A DNA stretch of 34,729 nt from Syntrophaceae bacterium (lineage in GTDB: Bacteria > Desulfobacterota > SM23-61). A program made the position numbers and the translations under genes. A model generated the notes under the pieces. That model was not told the DNA's origin and did not search any database. It saw only the letters and a list, made by a program, of their open reading frames with translations. The DNA is taken from assembly GCA_003154025.1 (NCBI GenBank), contig PMCE01000369.1, forward strand, positions 11,637 through 46,365, in the 5' to 3' direction. Below, piece after piece: positions 1-7,740 of the stretch; position 1 is the stretch's first letter, and every line of letters starts with the position of its first letter.

Positions 1-1
1 C

Positions 2-967
2 AAGGAATTGATGAAGAAGTACGACATCCCCACGGGAGAATCGGAGACCTTTACGGACCCCGGGGCGGCGGTGCGTTATGTAAAAGCCAAAGGGGCTCCC
101 CTGGTGGTGAAGGCCGACGGCCTGGCGGCGGGCAAAGGAGTGATCATTTGCCGCAAGGTAGAGGAAGCGTTCTCCGCGGTGGAACTCATCCTGGTTCAGA
201 AGGCCTTTGGTGCAGCTGGAGCGAAGGTCGTGGTCGAGGAATTCCTGGAAGGGGAAGAGGCTTCTTTCCTGGCCTTCACGGACGGCGAAAATGTTCTGCC
301 CCTTCCCACCTCGCAAGATCACAAGGCCATTTATGATGACGACCAGGGTCCCAACACCGGCGGGATGGGAGCCTATTCCCCCGCGCCCGTGGTGAGCGAG
401 AAAATCCACCGGGAGGTCATGGAGAAGATCATGATCCCCACCGTGCGGGGTATGGCCAAGGAGGGGAGAGAGTACCAAGGAGTCCTCTACGCCGGGCTGA
501 TGATCAAGGACGAGAAAGCCAAAGTCCTAGAATTCAACGCCCGCTTCGGGGACCCCGAGGCCCAACCCCTGCTGATGCGCATGAAGAGCGACCTGATCCC
601 GGTCCTGGAGGCGACGATCGACAAAAAACTGGCCGGTCAGAAAATTCAGTGGGAAGAACGTCCCTCGGTTTGTGTGGTCCTGGCTTCCGACGGCTACCCG
701 GGTTCCTACGAGAAAGGGAAGGTCATCTCGGGGCTGCAGGATGCGGCGAAAGTTCGCGACGCCTTTGTCTTCCATGCCGGGACGGCGTTGAAAGAGGGAA
801 GGGTGGTTACCAACGGCGGCCGTGTATTGGGAGTGACCGCCATAGGAGGCGGAATCCAGGAGGCGATCCAGAGGGCTTATGAAGCGGTGGGCAAGATCTC
901 CTGGGAGGGAGTCTATTACCGCAAGGACATCGGACGGAAAGCCATGCAGCGCATGGAAAAGAGGTAG
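2..967 (+). CDS. purD: Phosphoribosylamine-glycine ligase (GARS), 5' end outside the window
   Basis: This is the ATP-grasp enzyme that joins glycine to phosphoribosylamine, the second step of purine synthesis, in the cytoplasm. The reading frame is open from base 2, so the first roughly 100 residues of a protein usually about 420-430 long are missing. The visible part carries the GARS ATP-grasp signatures: VVKADGLAAGKGV, the acidic loop DDDQGPNTGGMGAYSP, and the metal-binding segment EFNARFGDPEAQP. The latter has Ala where Thr is usual after DPE, a mild change. The C-terminal domain (CVVLASDGYPG...) is complete and the gene ends in TAG. purE follows after 6 nt, so the two are almost certainly co-transcribed. 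The TTG at position 8 and ATG at position 11 are internal codons, not the start. Identification is certain from sequence motifs. Confidence 0.97.
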   Translation, partial: KELMKKYDIPTGESETFTDPGAAVRYVKAKGAPLVVKADGLAAGKGVIICRKVEEAFSAVELILVQKAFGAAGAKVVVEEFLEGEEASFLAFTDGENVLPLPTSQDHKAIYDDDQGPNTGGMGAYSPAPVVSEKIHREVMEKIMIPTVRGMAKEGREYQGVLYAGLMIKDEKAKVLEFNARFGDPEAQPLLMRMKSDLIPVLEATIDKKLAGQKIQWEERPSVCVVLASDGYPGSYEKGKVISGLQDAAKVRDAFVFHAGTALKEGRVVTNGGRVLGVTAIGGGIQEAIQRAYEAVGKISWEGVYYRKDIGRKAMQRMEKR

Positions 968-973
968 GCGAAG

Positions 974-1474
974 ATGAAAAACCCAAAGCCGCTGGTGGCC
1001 ATCATCATGGGGAGCGACTCCGACCTTTCGGTCATGGAAGAAACCGCCAAGATCCTGTCCGAATTTGAGGTTCCTTACGAAATGACCGTCAGCTCGGCCC
1101 ACCGTTCGCCCGAACGGACCGCGGAATACGCCCGCAAGGCCGAGGAACGGGGGATCGAAGTGATTATCGCCGGCGCCGGTGGAGCGGCCCACTTGGCAGG
1201 AGTCATTGCCGCGCACACGATCCTGCCCATCATCGGCGTACCCATGGAATCGGGGCTCCTGGGCCTTGATTCCCTCCTCTCTACGGTGCAGATGCCCGGA
1301 GGCGTACCGGTGGCCAGCGTGGCCATCGGCAAAGCAGGGGCCCGGAATGCGGGAATTTTGGCCGTCCAGATTCTTTCGGGGAAGAACCCGGAGCTGAAAA
1401 AATCATTGCACCGGTATAAAGCCAGCTTGGCCGCCAAGGTGGAAGAAACGGCCAAAAAGATCAAGAAGATTTAA
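974..1474 (+). CDS. purE: N5-carboxyaminoimidazole ribonucleotide mutase
   Basis: PurE converts N5-CAIR to CAIR in purine synthesis. The 166-residue length is normal for the family. The product shows the phosphate-binding start GSDSD near residue 13, SAHRSP with the catalytic His, [10 protein letters not shown], and the class-I-like segment [20 protein letters not shown]. The ATG at 974 lies 6 nt after the purD stop, which supports a purD-purE operon. No purK is visible in the window, so it must lie elsewhere if the N5-CAIR route is used. The class (mutase versus AIR carboxylase) is inferred from the bacterial-type motifs rather than proven. Confidence 0.96.
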   Translation: MKNPKPLVAIIMGSDSDLSVMEETAKILSEFEVPYEMTVSSAHRSPERTAEYARKAEERGIEVIIAGAGGAAHLAGVIAAHTILPIIGVPMESGLLGLDSLLSTVQMPGGVPVASVAIGKAGARNAGILAVQILSGKNPELKKSLHRYKASLAAKVEETAKKIKKI

Positions 1475-1707
1475 CCGCAGAGAACATAGAGGATATGATA
1501 AATTCCAAATTACGAATCCCAAATCCCAAATAAATTCCAAAATCCAGGGGTTCAAACTGGAACGGCCTTATTTTATCCCCCCTTTGAATATTGGAAATTG
1601 GTGCTTATTTGGAATTTGATCCCGCGCTTCGCGGGATTGGTGCTTGGAATTTTTCTTCAATCCTCTGGGATCTCTGTGCCCTCTGCGGCTGAGAATATAG
1701 GATAAAC
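1475..1707. repeat. Interspersed inverted-repeat region (AATTCCAA/CCGCAGAG family)
   Basis: No gene is seen here. The stretch opens with CCGCAGAGAACATAGAGG and closes with the near-reverse complement, CCTCTGGGATCTCTGTGCCCTCTGCGG. Inside are opposed A/T-rich modules, AATTCCAAATTACG and CCCAAATCCCAAAT on one side and ATTTGGAATTTGAT and TTGGAATTT on the other. A small perfect-stem hairpin, ATCCCGCGCTTCGCGGGAT, sits around 1619-1637. The same AATTCCAA-type modules recur at 7741-7905. The layout is that of a large imperfect cruciform or non-autonomous repeat between two operons. Confidence 0.7.
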
Positions 1708-3408
1708 ATGGTTGAGACTCCCTGGCTGAAAAATTACGAGGACGGAGTTCCCCCTTCCCTGGAGTATCCCCAGGCTCCCCTGACGCGTTTCCTGCAAGAG
1801 TCGGCCGAATCATTTCCACAGAATGTAGCCATGATCTTCGCCGGGGAGAAATTCACCTACCGAGAGCTGCTGCAAAAGGTCGATTCCCTGGCCAAGGCAC
1901 TGGGAGCCTTGGGAGTAAAAAAGGGGGATCGGGTCGGCCTCCTCCTTCCCAACAGCCCCCCTTATATCATCGGGTACTACGCCATCCTGAAAGTGGGGGG
2001 CATCGTCGTCAGCCTGAACCCCCTCGCCGTGGAACGGGAGATTCTCCATTTCCTGAAACATGCCGACGTGCGGACCCTGATCGTCGCCGAGCCGCTCTTC
2101 CCGAGGATAGCGGAGATTGCCGGCCAGAGTTCGCTGGAAAATATCCTGGTGGCCTGCTTGCGGGAATGGGCCGATCTGAAAAAACCTTTTGCCGGCCCCC
2201 GCTTCTCCCTTCCTCCCCGAAAAAAGAAAGGGATCTATCTCCTGGAACCCCTGTTGGAAAAATACGCCACCAGAAAAGCCCCAGTCGTCCCCGTCGGGCC
2301 GGAGGATGAAGCGGTCCTGCAGTATACCGGGGCGATCAGCGAAGGGATGCGGGGAGTCGTCCTGACCCATGGGAACCTGGTGGCCAACACTTTGCAGATC
2401 CGAAGCTGGGTGGTTCGCGCGCGGAGGGGAAAGGAAGTCGTCATTTCGGTCCTTCCCTTCTTCCATGTTTACGGGATGGCCGTGGCCATGAATGTGCCCA
2501 TCTATCTGGCCGCAGCCATGGTCATTATCCCGCGGTTTGAGGTCATGGGCGCCTTGCAGGCGGTCCGACGCTACCGGCCGACTTTTTTCCCCGGGGTTCC
2601 CACCATGTTCGTGGCGCTTTCCCAGGAAAAGAACGCGGAAAGATACAACCTTTCCAGCCTGCGGGTATGTTACAGCGCGGCCGCCCAGCTATCCTTAGAG
2701 ACGCTGGAAGATTTTGAGAAGCTGACCGGGGCCCGAGTCACCGAGGGATATGGTCTAGCCGAAGCATCGCCGGCCACCCATTGCAATCCCATTTTCGGAA
2801 AGCGCAAACTGGGAAGCATCGGCCTTCCGTATCCAGATACGCTGGCGAAAATCGTGGATCTGGAGACCGGCAACCAGGACCTCTCTGCCGGAGAAGTTGG
2901 GGAACTCTGCATTCAAGGGCCGCAGGTGATGAAAGGATATTGGAAGAGCCCGGAGGAGACTGCCAGGGCGATACGGAACGGCTGGCTTTATACCGGCGAT
3001 ATCGCCCGGATGGATGAAGACGGGTATTTCTTCATCGTGGACGTCAAGAAAGACATGATCATCGCCGGCGGGTACAACATCTACCCCAAGGATATCGACC
3101 AGGTGCTGGCGGAGCACCCCAAGGTGGCTCAGGCTATAGCCGTAGGGATTCCGGACCGGTACCGGGGGGAGACGGTGAGAGCCTTCATCGTTCTCAAACC
3201 CGGCCAGAAGGCGGCCGAAGAAGAGGTCCTCGACTTCTGCCGGAAGAATCTGGCCAAATACAAAGTGCCGACTCAGGTTGAATTCCGGGCCTCCCTGCCC
3301 AAGGCGGGATCCAACAAGATCCTGAGAAGACTGCTGCGCCAGATGGTCATCGAGGAAGAGAAGAAGAAGGCGGGGTTCAAGGGGTCAAGAGTTCTAGGAT
3401 TTGAATAA
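1708..3408 (+). CDS. AMP-forming acyl-CoA synthetase/ligase family protein with altered core motifs
   Basis: The 566-residue protein belongs to the ANL superfamily (acyl-CoA synthetases, luciferase, NRPS adenylation domains), which activates a carboxylate as acyl-AMP and passes it to CoA. Recognisable elements are the N-terminal FTYRELLQKVDSLAKAL, the A5 region EGYGLAEASPATHCNP, Y-T-G-D431, the hinge Asp445, GGYNIYPKDID and the C-terminal catalytic lysine in SNKILRR (Lys537). Two motifs differ from the norm. The phosphate-binding A3 loop, usually YTGGTTGxPKG, reads Y206-T-G-A-I-S-E-G-M-R-G216, and the hinge normally VDRKKD reads V-D-V446-K-K-D. Substrate is unknown; a fatty-acid-like acid is the usual guess. 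The last dozen codons fall in an interspersed repeat. The gene stands alone between repeat blocks, with tsaC 107 nt downstream. It could be active with changed kinetics or a non-canonical paralogue. Confidence 0.88.
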   Translation: MVETPWLKNYEDGVPPSLEYPQAPLTRFLQESAESFPQNVAMIFAGEKFTYRELLQKVDSLAKALGALGVKKGDRVGLLLPNSPPYIIGYYAILKVGGIVVSLNPLAVEREILHFLKHADVRTLIVAEPLFPRIAEIAGQSSLENILVACLREWADLKKPFAGPRFSLPPRKKKGIYLLEPLLEKYATRKAPVVPVGPEDEAVLQYTGAISEGMRGVVLTHGNLVANTLQIRSWVVRARRGKEVVISVLPFFHVYGMAVAMNVPIYLAAAMVIIPRFEVMGALQAVRRYRPTFFPGVPTMFVALSQEKNAERYNLSSLRVCYSAAAQLSLETLEDFEKLTGARVTEGYGLAEASPATHCNPIFGKRKLGSIGLPYPDTLAKIVDLETGNQDLSAGEVGELCIQGPQVMKGYWKSPEETARAIRNGWLYTGDIARMDEDGYFFIVDVKKDMIIAGGYNIYPKDIDQVLAEHPKVAQAIAVGIPDRYRGETVRAFIVLKPGQKAAEEEVLDFCRKNLAKYKVPTQVEFRASLPKAGSNKILRRLLRQMVIEEEKKKAGFKGSRVLGFE

Positions 3409-3515
3409 AAACATGGTCCTAGGGGTCCAGGATTCAAGTGGCCGAGTGAACCGGACCACTACGAGCTTTTCTCCTTGAACCCTTGACCCCTCGAATCCTA
3501 GAACCCTCTATTGAT
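3375..3515. repeat. Interspersed repeat with GGGGTCAAG/GTTCTAGGATT units in both orientations
   Basis: Units TTCAAGGGGTCAAG and GTTCTAGGATTTGA at 3375-3405 recur as reverse complements around 3474-3509 (CTTGAACCC, TTGACCCC, AATCCTAGAACCC). The left copy lies inside the 3' end of the acyl-CoA ligase gene and supplies its last codons. The right copy ends just before the tsaC start. The arrangement is imperfectly palindromic and could form a cruciform or RNA hairpin. Confidence 0.65.
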
Positions 3516-4142
3516 ATGTCTTGCCAGATCCTCATAGCAAATTCCCGGGGAATCAAAAAAGCAGCCGAGATCGTTCTACAAGGCGGGGTCGTCGCCTTCC
3601 CCACCGAAACTTTCTACGGCTTGGCTGGCGAGGCCGGGAATGAAGCCGCTCTCAAGAAGATCTTTCAGGCGAAGGGCAGGGAGGAAGGGAAACCCCTCCT
3701 TCTTTTGGTGGCCGATAAAAGTTGGCTCCCTGGACTGGTCCAGGGGAACCCACCCCTGGCAGAGCGCTTGATGAATCAATTCTGGCCCGGCCCTCTTACT
3801 CTGGTTTTTAAAGCCAGCCCCCCCATCTCTCTTCTTTTAACCGCGAACACCGGAAAAATAGGTATTCGGGTTTCCAGCCATCCGGTAGCCCAGGCTTTGG
3901 TGCAGGCCGTCGGCCGGCCCATCACCGGAACCAGCGCCAACCTCTCCGGTCAACCCAGCACTTCAAGCGCCCAGGAGGTCTTTCAATCCCTGGGCGGGAA
4001 CCTGGAAGCAATTCTGGACGGCGGGAGAACGGCTGGCGGGCCGGGAAGTACAGTCCTCGACATCTCCGGACCTTTCCCCCGGATCATTCGGGAAGGGGCC
4101 ATAACCGGAAAGGAATTAGCCCCATTCTTCGGGAAGGCGTGA
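3516..4142 (+). CDS. tsaC: L-threonylcarbamoyladenylate synthase (TsaC/Sua5/YrdC family)
   Basis: This enzyme makes threonylcarbamoyl-AMP from Thr, bicarbonate and ATP, the first step of the t6A37 modification of ANN-decoding tRNAs. The 208-residue protein has the YrdC-fold signatures GGVVAFPTETFYGLAG, AKGREEGKPLLLLV, the WPGPLT turn, and GTSANLSG with S-T-V-L-D-I near the end. The length fits the short TsaC type without the Sua5 C-terminal domain. I chose the ATG at 3516. A TTG at 3483 is in frame and would add 11 residues, but these are encoded by the flanking repeat and lie before the conserved fold. No strong ribosome-binding site is visible before 3516. Confidence 0.93.
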   Translation: MSCQILIANSRGIKKAAEIVLQGGVVAFPTETFYGLAGEAGNEAALKKIFQAKGREEGKPLLLLVADKSWLPGLVQGNPPLAERLMNQFWPGPLTLVFKASPPISLLLTANTGKIGIRVSSHPVAQALVQAVGRPITGTSANLSGQPSTSSAQEVFQSLGGNLEAILDGGRTAGGPGSTVLDISGPFPRIIREGAITGKELAPFFGKA

Positions 4143-4178
4143 GGTTTGGAAAACCTTTCTTGGTTCTCATTTTTCTCC

Positions 4179-4206
4179 TTGACGGGGATTTCTCCGAAAG
4201 GATAAA
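4179..4206 (+). promoter_or_regulatory. Candidate sigma-70-type promoter for the triheme cytochrome gene
   Basis: TTGACG at 4179-4184 and GATAAA at 4201-4206 are separated by 16 nt. They lie about 90 nt upstream of the cytochrome start, in the gap after tsaC. The match is good at -35 and fair at -10. No operator is recognisable. Confidence 0.45.
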
Positions 4207-4293
4207 CTTATTTTAATGGCCCATTCGCCAATCAGAACTGGAAAATAAGGGAGAATTTTTAATCCAATTCGAAAAGGGAGGAAGAGTTTGCCT

Positions 4294-4632
4294 ATGAAAA
4301 TCTGGAGAATCGTCATCATTTCGACTTTGATCGTCTGCTTTGCCGCTCTGGGAACGGCCTTCGCCCAGGCCAAGAAGGTCGGGGGAGGGGATATCAAGTT
4401 CACTCCCAAGGGAGCGGACCCGGTTACGTTCAGCCATGAAAACCACGTGACCACGAACAAGCTGAAATGCACGGATTGCCACACCAAGATCTTTCCCATG
4501 AAGAAGCAGGATCTGAAAATAACCAAAGAATCCCATGGGCAGGACAAGCATTGCGCGGTGTGCCATAACGGGACCAAGGCATTCAGCCAGACGAAGGATT
4601 CTGAGTGCGTCAAGTGCCATAAGAAAGCGTAA
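4294..4632 (+). CDS. Periplasmic triheme c7-type cytochrome
   Basis: The 112-residue product starts with a clear Sec signal peptide (MKIWR, then a hydrophobic run to about residue 22, cleavage probable after AFAQA). It has three c-heme motifs: CTDCH (59-63), CAVCH (87-91) and CVKCH (105-109). His48, His51 and His81 are candidate distal ligands, as expected for bis-His c3/c7 cytochromes. The segments GGDIKFTPKGADPVTFSHENH and IFPMKK are typical of the c(7)-type triheme domain family, which is found as single proteins or strung in larger nanowire-like cytochromes. The ATG at 4294 has GGGAGGAAG about 9 nt upstream; the TTG two codons earlier is less likely. It is followed by a strong terminator, so it is probably monocistronic. 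Likely role: periplasmic electron transfer. Confidence 0.93.
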   Translation: MKIWRIVIISTLIVCFAALGTAFAQAKKVGGGDIKFTPKGADPVTFSHENHVTTNKLKCTDCHTKIFPMKKQDLKITKESHGQDKHCAVCHNGTKAFSQTKDSECVKCHKKA

Positions 4633-4657
4633 TCCTACCGCTCATTAGGTCCATCTC

Positions 4658-4692
4658 ACTGGCGTTGGGCCAAAGCTCAACGCCAGTTTTAT
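4658..4692 (+). terminator. Rho-independent terminator after the triheme cytochrome
   Basis: CTGGCGTTG (4659-4667) pairs with CAACGCCAG (4678-4686). The stem is extended inward by three pairs (one G-U) around a CAAA loop, giving about 12 bp, and is followed by TTTTATTAT. It lies 26 nt after the stop codon. The remaining 220 nt to resB hold only short direct repeats (AGACTCCGGAAT near 4711 and 4764) and no gene. Confidence 0.85.
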
Positions 4693-4916
4693 TATGAGTC
4701 ACTGCAAATCAGACTCCGGAATCCAAACACGAGACTCAGACTTGAGGCTGCAGATTCCAGCGGTAGACTCCGGAATTCTTTTGGTCTGGCCGAAGCTCAA
4801 GGCTGGAGAATGAAACCCATTATGCGCTGACCCTTGCACAGACGCTTACCCTTCCGGGGCCGTTTTCCCTGTTCGGTCTGATGTCTAAAGTCTAGGGCCT
4901 GCCGTCTGAATCACAG

Positions 4917-6323
4917 ATGAGGAACCCGGTGGCCGAGGAAAAAGAAAAAGGATTTCTTTCCGCTCTGTGGGATTCCCTATCCTCCGTCCGCCTGGCGATC
5001 CCCCTTTTAATCATCCTGGCCATGGCCTCGATCTTCGGCACGGTGATCCCCCAGAATGGCACGCCCGAGGAATATCTCCGCATCTATAAAATTTCCACTT
5101 ACAAGATCTTGCGAATCCTTGGCTTCCTGGACACGTACCATGCGGGGTGGTTCATCCTCCTTCTGGGTCTCCTGAGCCTGAATCTGGTGGTTTGTTCCTT
5201 AAGAAGATGGCCATCCGTCCGAAGGGTTTTTTCCCGGGCTGAAATCAAACCCGAAGAAGGGCAATGGAAGGCCGTACCTTCGGGAAGGAAGATCTTATTC
5301 CGGGGAGCGGCCAAGGCCTCTATTTCCCAGGTTCAACAGGGGCTCGCGCGGGTCTTCGCCCAACCCAGGGTTTTGGAGGGGGATGGAATCCGGTATCTAT
5401 TCGCCGAAAAGGGGAAATTCTCCCGGCTGGGCTTTTATTTTATCCATTTCAGCATCCTGGTCATCCTGTTAGGAGCCGTCATCGGGTCCTTCTATGGGTT
5501 TCGGGGGTACATAAACATCGTAGAAGGAGAATCGGTAGATCGGGTATTCCTAAGGAGTGGGCAGCAGGACCAGCCCCTGGGTTTCAAGGTCCGGCTGGAT
5601 CAATTCAGGGTCTCCTTTTACCCTACGGGTGCGCCCCAGGAGTTCAAGAGTAAGGTAACCATTCTGGAGGGAGACCGGGAGGTCCTGACCGAACCCATTC
5701 TGGTCAATCATCCCCTGACTTACAAGGGGATCTCCTTCTACCAGTCCAGTTATGGAGTCTCTTCGGTGGAGAAAGCCGTCCTCGAGGGAGTGGAACGGGC
5801 CTCGCGGAGGGGATTTACCCTCACCGTGCAGCCGGGAATGAAGGTTGAAATCCCAGGGACCCCCTATGCTCTGCTGCTGAATCGGTTCCTTCCAGACCTG
5901 CAGGGGATGGGCCCTGCTTTTCAAGCCATCCTTTTCGAAGGTACCCGGCCGGTGGAGAATCTGGTGATCCTCCAAGGCTCCTCCGATTTTGTCTCCCAGC
6001 GTCCGGGGCGCTTCCAGTTTCGAATACGGGAAATCGACCCCAGATACTACTCCGGCCTGCAGGTAACCCAAGACCCGGGGGTATGGGTAGTTTGGCTGGG
6101 CTGCTTTCTCATGATGGCAGGATTCTACATGGCCTTCTTCATGTCCCACCGCCGAGTCTGGGTTAGACTAACAGATAAGAAGGGCGAAACGCTGGTGGAG
6201 GTTGCCGGCTCCAGCCATCGGAACCGGTACGAGTTTGAGAAAGAGCTGGAGAGGATCGGGCAGTCGTTGCAAGGCCAGCTTTCCCAGGGACAGAAGAAAT
6301 CCTCCAAGGGAGACTCCGCATGA
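4917..6323 (+). CDS. resB: Cytochrome c biogenesis protein ResB (System II)
   Basis: ResB (CcsB-like) works with CcsA in the System II heme-delivery and lyase complex that attaches heme to apocytochromes outside the inner membrane. The 468-residue protein has the ResB layout. Membrane segments lie at about residues 25-45 (LAIPLLIILAMASIFGTVIPQ), 75-95 (WFILLLGLLSLNLVVCSLRR) and 170-190 (RLGFYFIHFSILVILLGAVIG). A large periplasmic domain follows, with NHPLTYKGISFYQSSYG, and a last segment lies near residues 395-410. The conserved pattern around GFYFIHFS supplies the heme-side His. The ATG at 4917 is the first in frame; no strong Shine-Dalgarno is evident. ccsA overlaps by 4 nt, so the two are translationally coupled. 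Confidence 0.95.
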   Translation: MRNPVAEEKEKGFLSALWDSLSSVRLAIPLLIILAMASIFGTVIPQNGTPEEYLRIYKISTYKILRILGFLDTYHAGWFILLLGLLSLNLVVCSLRRWPSVRRVFSRAEIKPEEGQWKAVPSGRKILFRGAAKASISQVQQGLARVFAQPRVLEGDGIRYLFAEKGKFSRLGFYFIHFSILVILLGAVIGSFYGFRGYINIVEGESVDRVFLRSGQQDQPLGFKVRLDQFRVSFYPTGAPQEFKSKVTILEGDREVLTEPILVNHPLTYKGISFYQSSYGVSSVEKAVLEGVERASRRGFTLTVQPGMKVEIPGTPYALLLNRFLPDLQGMGPAFQAILFEGTRPVENLVILQGSSDFVSQRPGRFQFRIREIDPRYYSGLQVTQDPGVWVVWLGCFLMMAGFYMAFFMSHRRVWVRLTDKKGETLVEVAGSSHRNRYEFEKELERIGQSLQGQLSQGQKKSSKGDSA

Positions 6324-7165
6324 TCAGTACCAAAATGATCGGCTCCGTAACCTTTTTATACCTTTTTTGCACGATCCTCTACTTTATTTACCTCGCTTTT
6401 CGGTCCGAGCGGATGGGAAAATTGGCCACCTGGGTCAGCTGGGTCAGCCTGGCGATCCAGACGGCGGCCATCCTGCTGCGATGGGTGGAGTCTTACCAGC
6501 TGGGTTTCGGTCATGCCCCCCTGTCCAACATGTATGAATCGCTGGTCTTCTTCTCCTGGTGCATCGCCCTTCTATACCTTCTCTGGGAATGGAGGCTGAA
6601 GTCCAGGGTAATCGGAGCATTTGCCTTCCCCTTTGCTTTTATCTTCAACGCCTACGCTTCGCTGGCCCCCGGGGTTTCGGCGAAAATCGACCCCCTGATC
6701 CCGGCCCTGCAGAGCAACTGGCTCCATGCCCATGTGATGGCCTGCTTTTTCAGCTATGCCTCCTTTGCCCTCTCCTGCGCGGTCAGCATCATTTACCTAA
6801 TCAAGTTGAAGAGGAAGGAAAAAGGGGAAAAAGAGGGCGCTCTGACTTCCCTGTTTCCTTCCCTGGATTCCCTGGATGAATTGGCTTACAAGACGATCGT
6901 GGTCGGCTTTCCCCTCCTCACCATCGGGATTGTCACCGGAGCGGCTTGGGCCAATTATGCCTGGGGCTCTTACTGGAGCTGGGACCCGAAGGAGACCTGG
7001 TCGCTGATCACCTGGTTTGTGTACGCCATCTTTCTCCATGCCCGGGTCACCCGGGATTGGCGGGGAAGGCGCACCGCCATCCTGTCCATCCTGGGCTTCG
7101 TCGCGGTCGTTTTCACCTACTTCGGGGTCAACTACCTGCTTTCCGGCCTTCACAGCTATGCGTGA
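6320..7165 (+). CDS. ccsA: Cytochrome c biogenesis protein CcsA/ResC (heme handling)
   Basis: This polytopic membrane protein of 281 residues is the heme-binding partner of ResB. The tryptophan-rich WWD-type motif is present near residues 215-230 (AWGSYWSWDPKETWSLITW), preceded by conserved NMYESLVFFSW and LHAHVMACFFSYASFA and followed by FTYFGVNYLLSGLHSYA. The length and about eight membrane segments are normal. The start overlaps the resB stop as ATGA and has AAGGGAG seven nt upstream. With the cytochrome gene upstream, this forms a small cytochrome c production neighbourhood. I use the name ccsA; some annotators call the same family CcsB or ResC. Confidence 0.96.
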   Translation: MISTKMIGSVTFLYLFCTILYFIYLAFRSERMGKLATWVSWVSLAIQTAAILLRWVESYQLGFGHAPLSNMYESLVFFSWCIALLYLLWEWRLKSRVIGAFAFPFAFIFNAYASLAPGVSAKIDPLIPALQSNWLHAHVMACFFSYASFALSCAVSIIYLIKLKRKEKGEKEGALTSLFPSLDSLDELAYKTIVVGFPLLTIGIVTGAAWANYAWGSYWSWDPKETWSLITWFVYAIFLHARVTRDWRGRRTAILSILGFVAVVFTYFGVNYLLSGLHSYA

Positions 7166-7221
7166 GCCAAGCGGGGCTTGGCCGCTCATGGCTGGCGGCC
7201 CATGGCTCGTAGCTTCGATTG

Positions 7222-7342
7222 TTTTGGAGTGCGCGCCGGCAGGACGGCGCTTTTTCGGGGCTTGGGGCCCGGTCTCCGCCCTGGGCGGCGCGACGCGTCG
7301 CGCCTTCTGAAAGCGGCGACACGTCGCCGCACTCCCCAAAAA
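7222..7342. repeat. 121-bp palindromic element with GAGTGC ends and two internal GC palindromes
   Basis: The ends are TTTTGGAGTGC (7222-7232) and GCACTCCCCAAAA (7329-7341), inverted copies of each other apart from a 2-nt indel. Inside are a perfect 18-bp palindrome GGCGCGACGCGTCGCGCC at 7287-7304, a near-perfect one GCGGCGACACGTCGCCGC at 7313-7330, and a short hairpin at 7233-7250. The spacer between the two large palindromes is TTCTGAAA. I recall similar GAGTGCGGCGAC-type dispersed repeats in other bacterial genomes, but cannot verify that here. It fills the gap between ccsA and the cyclophilin-like gene. Confidence 0.7.
7233..7256 (+). terminator. Possible intrinsic terminator of the resB-ccsA operon
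   Basis: GCGCCG (7233-7238) and CGGCGC (7245-7250) form a 6-bp GC stem with a GCAGGA loop, directly followed by TTTTTC. It sits 68 nt after the ccsA stop and lies within the palindromic element, so termination may be a by-product of the repeat. Confidence 0.5.
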
Positions 7343-7361
7343 CATTCTCCGAGGTGCGAAT

Positions 7362-7736
7362 ATGGAAAAGAAGATCAAAATTAAAGCCGGAAACGTGGAA
7401 GCCGATGCCGTTCTGAACGATTCGCCGACGGCCAAGAAAATCTGGGAAGCCCTACCCATCGAAGCGAGGGGAAACACTTGGGGCGATGAGATCTACTTCG
7501 CCATCCCGGTGAAATCTTCCCTGGAAAAAGACGCCCAGGAGCTGGTGGAAGTAGGGGACCTTGGGTACTGGCCCACCGGGAGCGCCTTCTGCATCTTCTT
7601 CGGACCCACCCCGGCGAGCCGGGGAAACGAAGTCCGCCCGGCGAGCGCCGTGAATGTGATCGGCAGGGTAGCCGGAGATGTCAAGGCTTTCAAGAAAGTT
7701 GCCGACGGGGCCAAGGTGAGGATCGAGAAGGCATAA
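7362..7736 (+). CDS. Cyclophilin-fold family protein (TM1367-like, formerly DUF369)
   Basis: The 124-residue protein looks like the small cyclophilin-like family: KIKIKAGNVEADAVLNDSPTA at the start, WGDEIYFAIP around residues 45-54, VEVGDLGYWPTGSAFCIFFGPTP around 67-90, and NVIGRVAGD near 100. Members share the cyclophilin barrel but generally lack the prolyl-isomerase active site, and their function is not known. There is no signal peptide. GAGGTG precedes the ATG at a suitable distance and lies just beyond the palindromic element. The gene is flanked on both sides by repeats and is probably a single-gene unit. Confidence 0.8.
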   Translation: MEKKIKIKAGNVEADAVLNDSPTAKKIWEALPIEARGNTWGDEIYFAIPVKSSLEKDAQELVEVGDLGYWPTGSAFCIFFGPTPASRGNEVRPASAVNVIGRVAGDVKAFKKVADGAKVRIEKA

Positions 7737-7740
7737 CCGA

